The notes under the pieces are model-generated. The model was not told the DNA's origin. It saw only the letters and a list, made by a program, of their open reading frames with translations, and searched no databases. Below, one piece after another: positions 15,927 to 24,068 of a stretch of 48,328 nt of DNA. The stretch comes from Candidatus Melainabacteria bacterium (lineage in GTDB: Bacteria > Cyanobacteriota > Vampirovibrionia > Obscuribacterales > Obscuribacteraceae): the NCBI GenBank assembly GCA_020854255.1, contig JADZFV010000134.1, positions 1 to 48,328 on the forward strand, in the 5' to 3' direction. Position 1 is the stretch's first letter. Every line of letters starts with the position of its first letter. The position numbers and the translations under genes were made by a program.

Positions 15927-16766
15927 TTGCCGTTACTACCTCAGGTCGAAACAATAACTGGAGTCAAGGAGCTTCGCCCGCGGCTCGGCCAGATCAACTT
16001 CGTCAATTGCTTGCCGGTGCATTTACCTTTGACATCCGGCCATGTGGATCTCAATGCCGACATAACCGAAGACACTCCTGCCAACCTCAATTCCGGTTAC
16101 TCAACAGGCATTCTCGATCTGGGTGCGATGAGTTCTTTCTACTACCTCTCAAACGAGAAAGACCTGATCCTGTTGCCCGGACTCTCTATTTCAACCAAAG
16201 CAAAGGTGGGATCGGTTTTGTTTTTCTGCAAAAATCCGCTCGAAGACGGATGCCGCATCGTTGTGCCGACAGCATCGGCTACTTCGGTAGCTTTGCTTCG
16301 TCTTTACTTGGCCAACGTGCATGCCGTCAAAGCTAAAATCATTTCCAGTGCAAGACCAGACCTGGCCGGCGGCGATATTGACGCCGCCCTTGTGATCGGC
16401 GATCGGGCCTTGACTGTGGATGCCCTCTGGAGTGAAGAAGCGGATCGCATCGACTTGGGAGAGTGGTGGTCGACAAACTTCAATACGCCCATGGTTTTCG
16501 GGGTATGGGCCGCGCGCAAGGATTGGTTCGCCGCCAATACAGATGCTTTCGAGTGCCTGGGCGGTCACTTGAGAGCTGCTCGCGACCTGGGTTTAAGGTC
16601 GCTCTTCGCCCAGGTTCTTGACCAGGCGCAAGAGCGCACATCATTGAGCCGCAAGCGTTTAGAGCGATATTTCCTGGAAGAGCTCGACTACTCTCTTACA
16701 AAAGAGCACCTCAAAGGGCTTTCGCTTTTCCGCAATAAACTCAAAGAACATTCAATCCTTGCCTGA
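15927..16766 (+). CDS. mqnA: Chorismate dehydratase (futalosine menaquinone pathway)
   Basis: The 279-residue protein matches the MqnA/MqnD periplasmic-binding-protein-like fold. It has RLGQINFVNCLPVHLP near the N terminus, the NSGYSTGILDLGAMSSFYYL segment, and PTASATSVALLRLYL, the family's substrate-pocket loop. MqnA converts chorismate to 3-enolpyruvylbenzoate, the first step of menaquinone synthesis through futalosine. The start is a TTG with GGGAG 8 bases upstream; no better ATG fits. MqnD is a close relative, but the N-terminal G-x-I-x-(F/Y)-x-N-C-L-P motif is the MqnA form. A TTGACG/CATAAT promoter and a leader hairpin precede it. Other mqn genes are not in the window, apart from a possible UbiD-family participant at 5299-6882. 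Confidence 0.88.
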   Translation: MPLLPQVETITGVKELRPRLGQINFVNCLPVHLPLTSGHVDLNADITEDTPANLNSGYSTGILDLGAMSSFYYLSNEKDLILLPGLSISTKAKVGSVLFFCKNPLEDGCRIVVPTASATSVALLRLYLANVHAVKAKIISSARPDLAGGDIDAALVIGDRALTVDALWSEEADRIDLGEWWSTNFNTPMVFGVWAARKDWFAANTDAFECLGGHLRAARDLGLRSLFAQVLDQAQERTSLSRKRLERYFLEELDYSLTKEHLKGLSLFRNKLKEHSILA

Positions 16767-16872
16767 TTGGATCTGCAAAATCCCATCTAAATGGGCTCCC
16801 TCAGGGTCCAAAAACTTCTCTTGCCAACCGCCTGGATTCGCAAATAATGGGCGATTCAGATGGCTTAACTAT

Positions 16873-16881
16873 TGTTATACT
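16873..16881 (+). promoter_or_regulatory. Extended -10 promoter of the kinase gene
   Basis: TG-T-TATACT matches the extended -10 form (TGnTATAAT, one mismatch). No good -35 is seen at 17 bases, which is typical of extended -10 sites. Transcription would start near 16888, giving a leader of about 90 bases. Confidence 0.5.
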
Positions 16882-16896
16882 TATTTAGGTCGGTAA

Positions 16897-16933
16897 GTCC
16901 GGAGATCATAAGATCGAAAGACAGGCTCCGGAC
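16897..16933 (+). other. Leader hairpin of the kinase mRNA
   Basis: GTCCGGAG (16897-16904) pairs perfectly with CTCCGGAC (16926-16933) across a 21-base loop. It lies about 10 bases after the predicted transcription start and 44 bases before the ATG. No U-run follows, so it is not a terminator. Confidence 0.5.
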
Positions 16934-16977
16934 CGAAGCCAGAAATGTTCTTTTGAATCACGCGGACTTCCCAAAGC

Positions 16978-18321
16978 ATGACGGAATCGCCTTACCAAAA
17001 AGCGCCGCAGGGCCAGCAAAACGCGCAAGCGCTCGTATTACAGGGGCGCTACGAAATCATCGATCAGCTCGGACAGGGTGGCATGGGTACAGTTTACCTG
17101 GCCCGCGATCACCGGCTGCACGGTCGCACATACGTTATCAAAAAGCTGAGGGATGATTTCTTCCGCGACGAAGACCGAGAAAAAGCGATGGCCTTTTTCA
17201 TGCGAGAGATTGAGGTGCTTTGCGATCTCAAACATCCCAATATCGTCGACATCAAAGATCACTTTCCAGAAGGCAATGACTACTTCATCCTCATGGAGTA
17301 CGTGGAGGGCAAAAACCTTCACGAGATGCTGCACGAGCGCGGCGAGCCGTTTGCAGAAGAACAGGTTCTGGAATGGTCGGTGCAAATTTGCAAGGTGCTC
17401 AACTACTTGCACACTCACGATCCGCCAGTTATTTACAGAGATTTAAAACCAAGCAACGTCATGATCGACACCTTGGGTAGGGTCAAGCTGGTCGACTTTG
17501 GAATCGCTAGACAATACAGAGACGACTCCGACAATACCCACGTAGTCTCGGCTGGCTATTCGCCACCTGAGCAGTACTGGGGAGCGGCAGAACCTAGATC
17601 TGACGTCTATGCGCTGGGAGCGACGATGTCTTTCTTACTGACCGGACAAGAGCCCCTGGCCTTGCAAACGTCGTCACCTCGAAAACATGTCGAGACTCTT
17701 TCCGAACACGTTGACTATATCGTGCAAAGAGCGACCGCTCAGGATCCATGGCTGCGTTTTCAAAACGCGCTGGAGATGCTGGAAGAACTGGAATATCAAC
17801 CGGAAGTCAAACGTGGTCTGCCGCAAGGCAACTGGCTCTGGGGCGGTATCATCGGAGTCTCGGTTATCTCTTTGGCATTGGCCATTCTGTATGTCGGCTG
17901 GCACAGCGCCTTTAACGCCAAGCAAGATGGTCAGGCAATCGCCAACAAAAACGAAAAACGCGTCGGCACATTGGAAAAGGAACTCAAAGACGTTGCCGAT
18001 CGAGAGCAGAAGGTCAAACAGCAGCTGGAGATATTGCGCAGGCACATGGAAGACGAAGGCAAAAAGAAGTCGCAGGAAGTAGCCCCAAGAGTAGCGGACT
18101 CACAACCTGAGTCAGGCACACCTGGCGTGTCTCCAATGCCCTTGCCGCAAGTCAGTCCGCTGCCGCCTGAGGACACGATGAAAGCGAAAGGACCTGAAAT
18201 TATATTCCAGGAAGACTCAGAAGCACAACTGACGGACCCTGAAGGATTGGCACCGCTGGAGGAAGATTCGCACAAATCGCCTTTCGGATTTCCCATATTC
18301 AAGTCGACTGAAAACCGTTAA
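16978..18321 (+). CDS. Membrane-anchored Ser/Thr protein kinase (Hanks type)
   Basis: The 447-residue protein has a complete kinase domain (about 24-275): Gly loop LGQGGMGTVYLA (31-42), Lys of VIKKL (55/56), catalytic loop YRDLKPSN (153-160, D155), DFG (173-175) and activation-segment end SAGYSPPEQY. A single membrane helix follows (286-308, GGIIGVSVISLALAILYVGW). Outside it lie a charged coiled coil (about 325-365) and a Pro/acidic tail, so the kinase faces the cytoplasm and the coiled coil the periplasm. The usual HRD is YRD, as in the second kinase at 33906-35060, indicating one subfamily. It phosphorylates Ser/Thr on unknown targets. It is preceded by an extended -10 promoter and a leader hairpin, and followed after 32 bases by a membrane-protein gene. 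Confidence 0.93.
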   Translation: MTESPYQKAPQGQQNAQALVLQGRYEIIDQLGQGGMGTVYLARDHRLHGRTYVIKKLRDDFFRDEDREKAMAFFMREIEVLCDLKHPNIVDIKDHFPEGNDYFILMEYVEGKNLHEMLHERGEPFAEEQVLEWSVQICKVLNYLHTHDPPVIYRDLKPSNVMIDTLGRVKLVDFGIARQYRDDSDNTHVVSAGYSPPEQYWGAAEPRSDVYALGATMSFLLTGQEPLALQTSSPRKHVETLSEHVDYIVQRATAQDPWLRFQNALEMLEELEYQPEVKRGLPQGNWLWGGIIGVSVISLALAILYVGWHSAFNAKQDGQAIANKNEKRVGTLEKELKDVADREQKVKQQLEILRRHMEDEGKKKSQEVAPRVADSQPESGTPGVSPMPLPQVSPLPPEDTMKAKGPEIIFQEDSEAQLTDPEGLAPLEEDSHKSPFGFPIFKSTENR

Positions 18322-18353
18322 CTACACAAACTCCACAGGTCCCAGATTCCAGA

Positions 18354-18854
18354 ATGCCGCTCTTACACCCCTTCCAAAAGGTAAGAGAACACCTTTGGCA
18401 GAGTGCTCTTTTCGGAGCTACAGCCGGCTGCTTGAGCCTGGTTGCAGCGGCGGTGGTAAACGGAATCTCCCTGACTATCACTCATCAAAAACTCTCTTTT
18501 CTCGCCAACGGAATGGTGGGGATCTTCTGGGGACTCTTTGTGGGCGTACCGATGGGCGCGATGTGGGGCGCCACCATATTGAACGTCCTCAAATTGACAA
18601 GAAACCTGGGCAGAGAATTCTGGCCGCGCATTCTTGTTTATACAGCAGGCGGAGTTGCCGGCCTCCTAATTGCCTACACACCATTGGGCAAGATGATGGC
18701 GACGAATTTCAGTGCTTTGAGCTATACAACAGGCATTCTCGATCCGTTCGCGCCTGTCAGTCAGTGGATTCCAATCATGCCTATTACAGGCACTCTGGCC
18801 CTGGCGCTCATTGCTCTGTGGAAGAGGAAAGTCGGCCAATATGATTCTCAGTGA
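18354..18854 (+). CDS. Hypothetical membrane protein with four predicted helices
   Basis: The 166-residue protein is strongly hydrophobic. Helices are predicted at about 16-42, 50-76, 92-111 and 138-156, with a short basic N terminus and a basic C-terminal end (LWKRKVGQYDSQ). Gly- and Ala-rich helix surfaces (FGATAGCLSLVAAAVV, GLFVGVPMGAMWGA) suggest tight packing. No family is recognised and no charged catalytic residues lie within the membrane. It starts 32 bases after the membrane-anchored kinase, so it may be co-transcribed with it. It overlaps the end of the convergent uppP by 7 bases. Ribosome-binding evidence is weak. Confidence 0.65.
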   Translation: MPLLHPFQKVREHLWQSALFGATAGCLSLVAAAVVNGISLTITHQKLSFLANGMVGIFWGLFVGVPMGAMWGATILNVLKLTRNLGREFWPRILVYTAGGVAGLLIAYTPLGKMMATNFSALSYTTGILDPFAPVSQWIPIMPITGTLALALIALWKRKVGQYDSQ

Positions 18855-19675
18855 ATCAAATTGGCGGCAGTCAGTACAATCAAAGCAACACCGAATATGA
18901 TGCGATAGATAACAAAGACCCACGTGGAATGATTGCTCAGATACTTGAGCAGCCAGGCAATTGCTGCATAACTGACAATTGCTGAAACGACCGTGCCAAT
19001 TACCAGCGCTGCAATGCTTGATTCCGTGGTGCCATGCTCGAGAAAATGTTTGAGTTCAAAAATTCCGCTCAGTGCCGTAGCCGGAATTCCGAGTAGAAAA
19101 CTAAATCTGGCAGCGTCTTCGCGCTTCAAATTCGACAGCATCGCAACAGTCAAAGTAGAGCCACTGCGCGAGCAGCCTGGAATCAAAGCCAGAGCCTGTC
19201 CCAAGCCAATAATCAGTCCATCCTTGACGCCAATCGAATCAAGGCTGCGTATATGTTTGGCCAGCTTTTCGGCAGCCAGCAAAAGCAGTCCCATCACGAT
19301 CGATGCCGTTCCGATTAAATAAAGGCTGCGCAGCGGGCCGCCATTTTGTTCCAGGATGTCTTTGAACAACAATCCAATTACGCAAACTGGTATCGTTCCG
19401 ACAATTATCGCTCCGGCGATTCGAGCTTCCTTGCTCTCCAGATCGCCCTTTCTAAGCGCATTGAACGAACCGGTGGACAGTAAAACTATATCGTTTCGAA
19501 AATAAGTAAAAAGTGCCAAAACCGAGCCCAGCTGAATGACGGCGGTAAAATCCACTCCCGGATCGGCCCAGCCAAGCAAGGCCGGTACTGCTCTTATGTG
19601 AGCCGTACTGCTTATTGGCAAGAATTCGGTTAGCCCCTGAACGACTCCTAATACGACCGCCTGCAGTGCGTCCAT
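18848..19675 (-). CDS. uppP: Undecaprenyl-diphosphatase
   Basis: The 275-residue integral membrane protein matches UppP/BacA. Signature 1 is QGLTEFLPISSTAH (13-26, E17 catalytic region) and signature 2 is the PGCSRSGST loop. It dephosphorylates undecaprenyl pyrophosphate to regenerate the lipid carrier for peptidoglycan and surface glycans, and gives bacitracin tolerance. The start chosen (ATG at 19675) puts the signature where it is in homologues. An ATG at 19696 is also in frame, and a still longer frame would run inside the pilZ gene. The gene starts right at the pilZ stop, so translational coupling is likely. Order: rsmI, pilZ, uppP. Confidence 0.94.
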   Translation of the reverse strand: MDALQAVVLGVVQGLTEFLPISSTAHIRAVPALLGWADPGVDFTAVIQLGSVLALFTYFRNDIVLLSTGSFNALRKGDLESKEARIAGAIIVGTIPVCVIGLLFKDILEQNGGPLRSLYLIGTASIVMGLLLLAAEKLAKHIRSLDSIGVKDGLIIGLGQALALIPGCSRSGSTLTVAMLSNLKREDAARFSFLLGIPATALSGIFELKHFLEHGTTESSIAALVIGTVVSAIVSYAAIAWLLKYLSNHSTWVFVIYRIIFGVALIVLTAANLIH

Positions 19676-19679
19676 TGAT

Positions 19680-20438
19680 TCAGCTTGGTTCAACATCGGG
19701 TGGTGAGATTTCTCCTGTCTTTCTAATGAAAGTGTGGTCTTCTTTCTGTCCGCGCTGCTCTCCTTTCCAACCGAAGAGCTTGCCGGCCATTGATGCGGTT
19801 TCTTCTTCAGGCTTGTCGTCCAGACCCAGCAAGGCAAGAAGTTTCATCAAGGTGTCGGACGAATCGTCGTCCATGTAGGTCATCTCGACACCGAGTACTG
19901 TCTTATTGGCCAACCAGTCTTTTTTAACCCGGATCACACGGGCGGTAGCTTCGATTTTTCCCGTCTTCGCATCGATGTTGACAATGATGCTTTCTCCGAC
20001 TTCTACTCTGGCGGGAAGATCGCTTTGAGAAACAAGGGCGATACCGGAACTGGAAATATCCTGCGTTCTCAAATGAAAGCTGTTTTCATCGCCTTCAAGG
20101 CGAATAGTTGCATTCACATCAAGTGCGGCTCTTGGTGTTCTGCGCCTCTGCAGAAGCGCTTCCAGTCGGGGAGCGGAACAGACAAGTGCGGTGCGGCCGG
20201 AGAATAATTGCGCGCCCAGAACGCTTGTCGCCCACATGCCATTGAAAGAATTTTCGGAAGATTCACTGACGAACCACATCCGTGTGCCCTTGGGTAAAAT
20301 CTTGTTCGCCTCGCGACTGGTTTTCAATTGCACGAGAATCTTCTCGCCCAGTTTGTCCACGATGGTCGCTCGCCCGAAGCCAACTTCTCCCGGCACCGCC
20401 TCGACTTTTACTTTGTATGCTTTACCTTTTTGAAACAC
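19680..20438 (-). CDS. PilZ-domain protein (c-di-GMP receptor)
   Basis: The 252-residue protein has a YcgR-like N-terminal beta domain (about 1-95) and a PilZ domain (about 96-215). The c-di-GMP binding motifs are both present: RxxxR at R99-R103 within QRRRTPR, and DxSxxG at D127-G132 (DISSSG). It therefore should bind cyclic di-GMP and relay it to an unknown partner, commonly motility or exopolysaccharide machinery. The C-terminal 40 residues are charged and probably disordered. It is the middle gene of rsmI-pilZ-uppP on the minus strand and its stop overlaps the uppP start region. No diguanylate cyclase is in the window. Confidence 0.88.
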   Translation of the reverse strand: MFQKGKAYKVKVEAVPGEVGFGRATIVDKLGEKILVQLKTSREANKILPKGTRMWFVSESSENSFNGMWATSVLGAQLFSGRTALVCSAPRLEALLQRRRTPRAALDVNATIRLEGDENSFHLRTQDISSSGIALVSQSDLPARVEVGESIIVNIDAKTGKIEATARVIRVKKDWLANKTVLGVEMTYMDDDSSDTLMKLLALLGLDDKPEEETASMAGKLFGWKGEQRGQKEDHTFIRKTGEISPPDVEPS

Positions 20439-20524
20439 GGAAGACTTTTCTGACGCACCTATTCCGTTTGTTCTGGCAAGACTTCAGTCCGACTCAAACG
20501 GCACTTTTCAATTATCGTCTCTTT

Positions 20525-21379
20525 TTACCTGTTTTGTCGCTCTTTCTGGAAGTCAACAACGAGACGGTACACGTCAGACCGCTTTCTTTCAAAGATTTTT
20601 GCCGCATCCTGAGCGACATCTGAGGCTCTGTCACCATGCTCCAGCCTGAGCCGAACATATTCCTCATATTCCTTTTCACTTCGATCGCTATCTTCAGTAT
20701 CGGGGTCTTTATTTCCTTCAATGACCAGGACGAATTCCCCTCTGGCTCCCTTCTGATTGATTTTTTGCGTAATTTCTTCCACCGTACCCCGAAGAAACTC
20801 TTCGTGCAATTTGGTCAATTCCCGTGCCAGGCAGGCTTTACGCTGCCCAAACAGGGCTCTCACTTCGGACAAAGTGCGCTCCAGCTTGTGGGGCGAGACG
20901 TAAAAAACCAGAGTCCGTTTTTCTTTAACCAAGCCCATCAGCGCATTACGGATATCTTTCGGCTTGTCAGGAAGAAAACCTTCGAAGCAGAAACGATCGC
21001 AAGGTAAACCGCTGCCTACCAGAGCCAGCAAGAATGCGCTTGGTCCGGCGATTGGAATGACTGCAAAACCCAGCTCTAAGGCTCTGGCAATCAAGTGTTC
21101 TCCAGGATCGGAAATAAGTGGTGTGCCGGCATCCGACAGCAACGCCACGGTCAGATTCTTTTGCTGAGCCTCGCTTAAGACCTGAAGTCGTTCTTTTTCA
21201 TTGTGTTCGTGACAGCTGACCATCTGTTTTTTCAAATCCAGATGGTTGAGCAGCCGGGCGCTGACACGAGTGTCTTCCACCAAAAGAATGTCGGCTTTTG
21301 CAAGCACGTCCTTAACCCGGTCGCTCAGATCGTTCAAATTGCCTATTGGGGTACCAACTATATATAGAGTCCCTGCCAA
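20525..21379 (-). CDS. rsmI: 16S rRNA (cytidine-1402-2'-O)-methyltransferase
   Basis: The protein has 284 residues from a TTG at 21379 with AGGA 5 bases upstream. An ATG at 21415 gives 12 more residues that homologues lack. Family motifs: GTLYIVGTPIGNLNDLS at the N terminus, LLVEDTRVSARLL (about 31-43), LLSDAGTPLISDPG (SAM-binding region) and PIAGPSAFLLALVGSGLP. The enzyme methylates the ribose of C1402 in the 30S decoding centre using SAM. A C-terminal extension of charged residues precedes the stop. It is the first gene of rsmI-pilZ-uppP and diverges from the DNA methylase gene. Confidence 0.95.
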   Translation of the reverse strand: MAGTLYIVGTPIGNLNDLSDRVKDVLAKADILLVEDTRVSARLLNHLDLKKQMVSCHEHNEKERLQVLSEAQQKNLTVALLSDAGTPLISDPGEHLIARALELGFAVIPIAGPSAFLLALVGSGLPCDRFCFEGFLPDKPKDIRNALMGLVKEKRTLVFYVSPHKLERTLSEVRALFGQRKACLARELTKLHEEFLRGTVEEITQKINQKGARGEFVLVIEGNKDPDTEDSDRSEKEYEEYVRLRLEHGDRASDVAQDAAKIFERKRSDVYRLVVDFQKERQNR

Positions 21380-21632
21380 GAGAATCCTGCTTTCTTTCCG
21401 TAAACAGCAAAACATCCACAGTATCCGGGATCCGAGACTTTTTACAGGTTTTCTACAGCTGTAGATAATTTAATTCCCGACCTTAATAACACCAACTTGC
21501 ATTTCAATATCAATGGTCTCCTCGTTGCCACCTGGACGATTTCGCCATAAATTTGAGTGGTGACGAATTAGACTATAAAGTCATGATGATTGAGCTGCTC
21601 ACCCTTTCAGGGAATTTTCGACGCGACATTTG

Positions 21633-24068
21633 ATGAAACAGCCAAAAACGCCACAGTCACACAAAAAAGCTCTCATGCAACTGCGTCTTGCAGTAGCTCG
21701 CGCAACAGTCCGTTACGCACTAAATACAACGTGTGCTAAGGGCGATATACCTGACGCCGCGGAGCTTTCCGAACTTTGTGATGAATACGCTTTGCGTGCT
21801 TTGGCAATCTGGCTCGCCACCACTTGTGGTTCGCATATATGCAGATCGGCTATGCCAAAAACCCACTGGCAAGAAACACCGGCTCTGCTATCTCACATGG
21901 TTAGGAATAATGAATATCCTTTTGCTAACTCGATTTCAAAGGAGCTGGAAAGTGAGTTGATCGCAATCGCTCAAGAACAGCTCTTAGCAGGGCTGGCTCC
22001 CAATGTAGAGCTTCTGGGAACTCTCTTCGAACAGATCGCCAATCAAAGCCTGGATATATCTTTAGAAGAAGGCGGGAAAGTCGGATTTGATATTCAGGCG
22101 AAAGAAAGAAGGCGCATTATCGGGCAATTCTATACGCCACCGCCGGTAGTGAAATACTGCTTTGATATAGCTTTTGGAAGAAACTTAGCTGAATTAATAA
22201 ATCGCCTTAAACCGGCTAAATCAGCGCCTATATTGGCTGATCATCAACAAGCATCCAGGTCGCATATCTCAAAAACATTCAAAGTGCTGGACCCTTCGGC
22301 TGGCACCGGAAATTTCCTTTGCGGCTTTATTCAATATGTAAGAAATACAGACGCATGGCAATCAAGTAATCAAATAGAAAATGCAGAGACGTTATATTCT
22401 CTTGCCTGCTACTCTCTGCACGCGCGAGAAATAGACGCACGTGCAGCCTGTCTGGCAAGGCTGGCAGTAACCCTTGCCGTCAAAGATGAAATCGGCTTCC
22501 TGTGTGAATCAAACGTGAGCCCTGAAAAGGCCGGTTCAGACTGCGTACATCTATATAAATATCTAGCTCAAAAATTGCAGCAACATTTTGTCGTTTCTGA
22601 TTCGATTCTTGCTGCAGCCCATTTAGACACTGGCGCCGATAACGAATTCGACCTGGTGATTACCAATCCCCCCTATGTAAGCTTCGGCGCACGCAACCAG
22701 AAAGTTCTACTTGAAGGATCTGCCAAATTATTGAAGCGGCGTTATCCGGAGGCGGCAGAATATAAAGTTCGCTATCATTCGATATTTCAAGATATCGCCC
22801 TCAGATATACTGCCACCGGAGGCAGTATCGTGCTTCTTGTCCCGGACGGCTTTCTGACCGGCAGTTATTACCGCAAATTGAGAAAGCTTTTGCTTAAAAG
22901 CTGCCGGATTCAATCATTGACTGAACTGCCGGCCTCAATAATTCCTGATGCGGTGGTGGGAAGATGGTGCATAGCTCACTACCTGAAAGAAAAGGAAAAT
23001 GAAGGAGATTATCTCGTTGACCTGGCCACATTTATCGACGAGAAAGGGCAAGCTTTAGGGTCCTTAGAAGGCGGGCCGAATACAGCACAAACATATGCAT
23101 TGTCGATAAATGAGCTGCGTGATAAGACCAGCGACTCCTTTCGTCTGATTTTCGATAAGCAGGATCACGAGCTTCTGAAGCTCACCGACCGGATGCCCAG
23201 ATTGAAAAGCCTGCTCTGCGGATATACAGGCATACGTTCTCTGACCGGCAGAAACTCAATCACAGGCAGGCAGCCTATCGATAAATCCTGGCGTAGAGGA
23301 ATTACATCCGGTGCGCAGGTAAAGCGTTTTATGGTCTTTTGGGCAGGCGACTGGATAAACGTCAACCCGAAATTGCTCTTTAAAGGCGGCTTCAACGAAC
23401 AAGTAGTCGAGAATCCCAAAATATTGGTCAGGCAAACCGGCGATTCGCTCGTTTGCGCCTTAGATCCAAGCGGGCTCTACCATCTCAACAACGTACACAG
23501 TTTTTCCGCCGCCTTAAGCAAGGACCCATCACTTGATTTGCCGAGCCTTTGCGCGATTATGAACTCCAGTCTCTGGCGCCACCTCTACAGGCTGAGAACA
23601 AGAGAGACCGGCAGGGCGCTTGCGCAAGTCGACATCGACACAGTGGAAGCAATGCCAATTCTTCAACTCCAGGCAATGAATGAACTATTGTGCCGTGGCG
23701 TTTCTTACCTGACAAACCGCATTTCCGAACTGATAGCCTATAAAAGCCTGGACTCCTGCCAAAAGACCGACGATCTGATACTCTTCATCGACAGATCGAT
23801 CGACCGGCTCATCTACGATGCGTATGATTTGGACCCTTTTATCGTAGCCAGAGTAGAAACTGTGAGCGCAAAAGTGAGAGTAAAGACGAGACTGTCAGCA
23901 CTTCAACCTCAGGAGACTGAAACAATTAAGAAAAACGCGGACAATTCTGAGGCAAGAAGACTCGTGCACGCATCGATCAAACTGCAATCAATCAATCTGG
24001 AAACAGCTAAGACACGGCTACCATCGTCAAAAGAAGTTCAAGATTTTATCGAGGAAATTTCATGCTAA
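21633..24068 (+). CDS. Orphan adenine-type DNA methyltransferase (Eco57I-like/N6_Mtase)
   Basis: The protein has 811 residues. A helical N-terminal region (1-150) is followed by a gamma-class amino-methyltransferase core: GQFYTPPPVVKYCFD (164-178), motif I LDPSAGTGNFL (219-229) and motif IV NPPY (345-348). A C-terminal target-recognition-like part contains WRHLYRLRTRETGRALAQVD and VEAMPIL. Such enzymes methylate adenine N6 at a specific sequence using SAM. No PD-(D/E)xK nuclease motif is evident in the N-terminal region and no restriction gene is adjacent, so it appears to be an orphan or a type IIG relative lacking nuclease. TTG at 21630 is an alternative start. Its end overlaps the next ATG by 7 bases, coupling it to a secreted caspase-fold protein. 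Confidence 0.85.
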   Translation: MKQPKTPQSHKKALMQLRLAVARATVRYALNTTCAKGDIPDAAELSELCDEYALRALAIWLATTCGSHICRSAMPKTHWQETPALLSHMVRNNEYPFANSISKELESELIAIAQEQLLAGLAPNVELLGTLFEQIANQSLDISLEEGGKVGFDIQAKERRRIIGQFYTPPPVVKYCFDIAFGRNLAELINRLKPAKSAPILADHQQASRSHISKTFKVLDPSAGTGNFLCGFIQYVRNTDAWQSSNQIENAETLYSLACYSLHAREIDARAACLARLAVTLAVKDEIGFLCESNVSPEKAGSDCVHLYKYLAQKLQQHFVVSDSILAAAHLDTGADNEFDLVITNPPYVSFGARNQKVLLEGSAKLLKRRYPEAAEYKVRYHSIFQDIALRYTATGGSIVLLVPDGFLTGSYYRKLRKLLLKSCRIQSLTELPASIIPDAVVGRWCIAHYLKEKENEGDYLVDLATFIDEKGQALGSLEGGPNTAQTYALSINELRDKTSDSFRLIFDKQDHELLKLTDRMPRLKSLLCGYTGIRSLTGRNSITGRQPIDKSWRRGITSGAQVKRFMVFWAGDWINVNPKLLFKGGFNEQVVENPKILVRQTGDSLVCALDPSGLYHLNNVHSFSAALSKDPSLDLPSLCAIMNSSLWRHLYRLRTRETGRALAQVDIDTVEAMPILQLQAMNELLCRGVSYLTNRISELIAYKSLDSCQKTDDLILFIDRSIDRLIYDAYDLDPFIVARVETVSAKVRVKTRLSALQPQETETIKKNADNSEARRLVHASIKLQSINLETAKTRLPSSKEVQDFIEEISC

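Noticed and set aside
21405-21475. DnaA-box-like and CTACAGCTGTAG sequences between rsmI and the methylase, considered as an origin
   Set aside because: Only imperfect matches to TTATCCACA are present, with no cluster, no AT-rich unwinding region and no dnaA or dnaN nearby.
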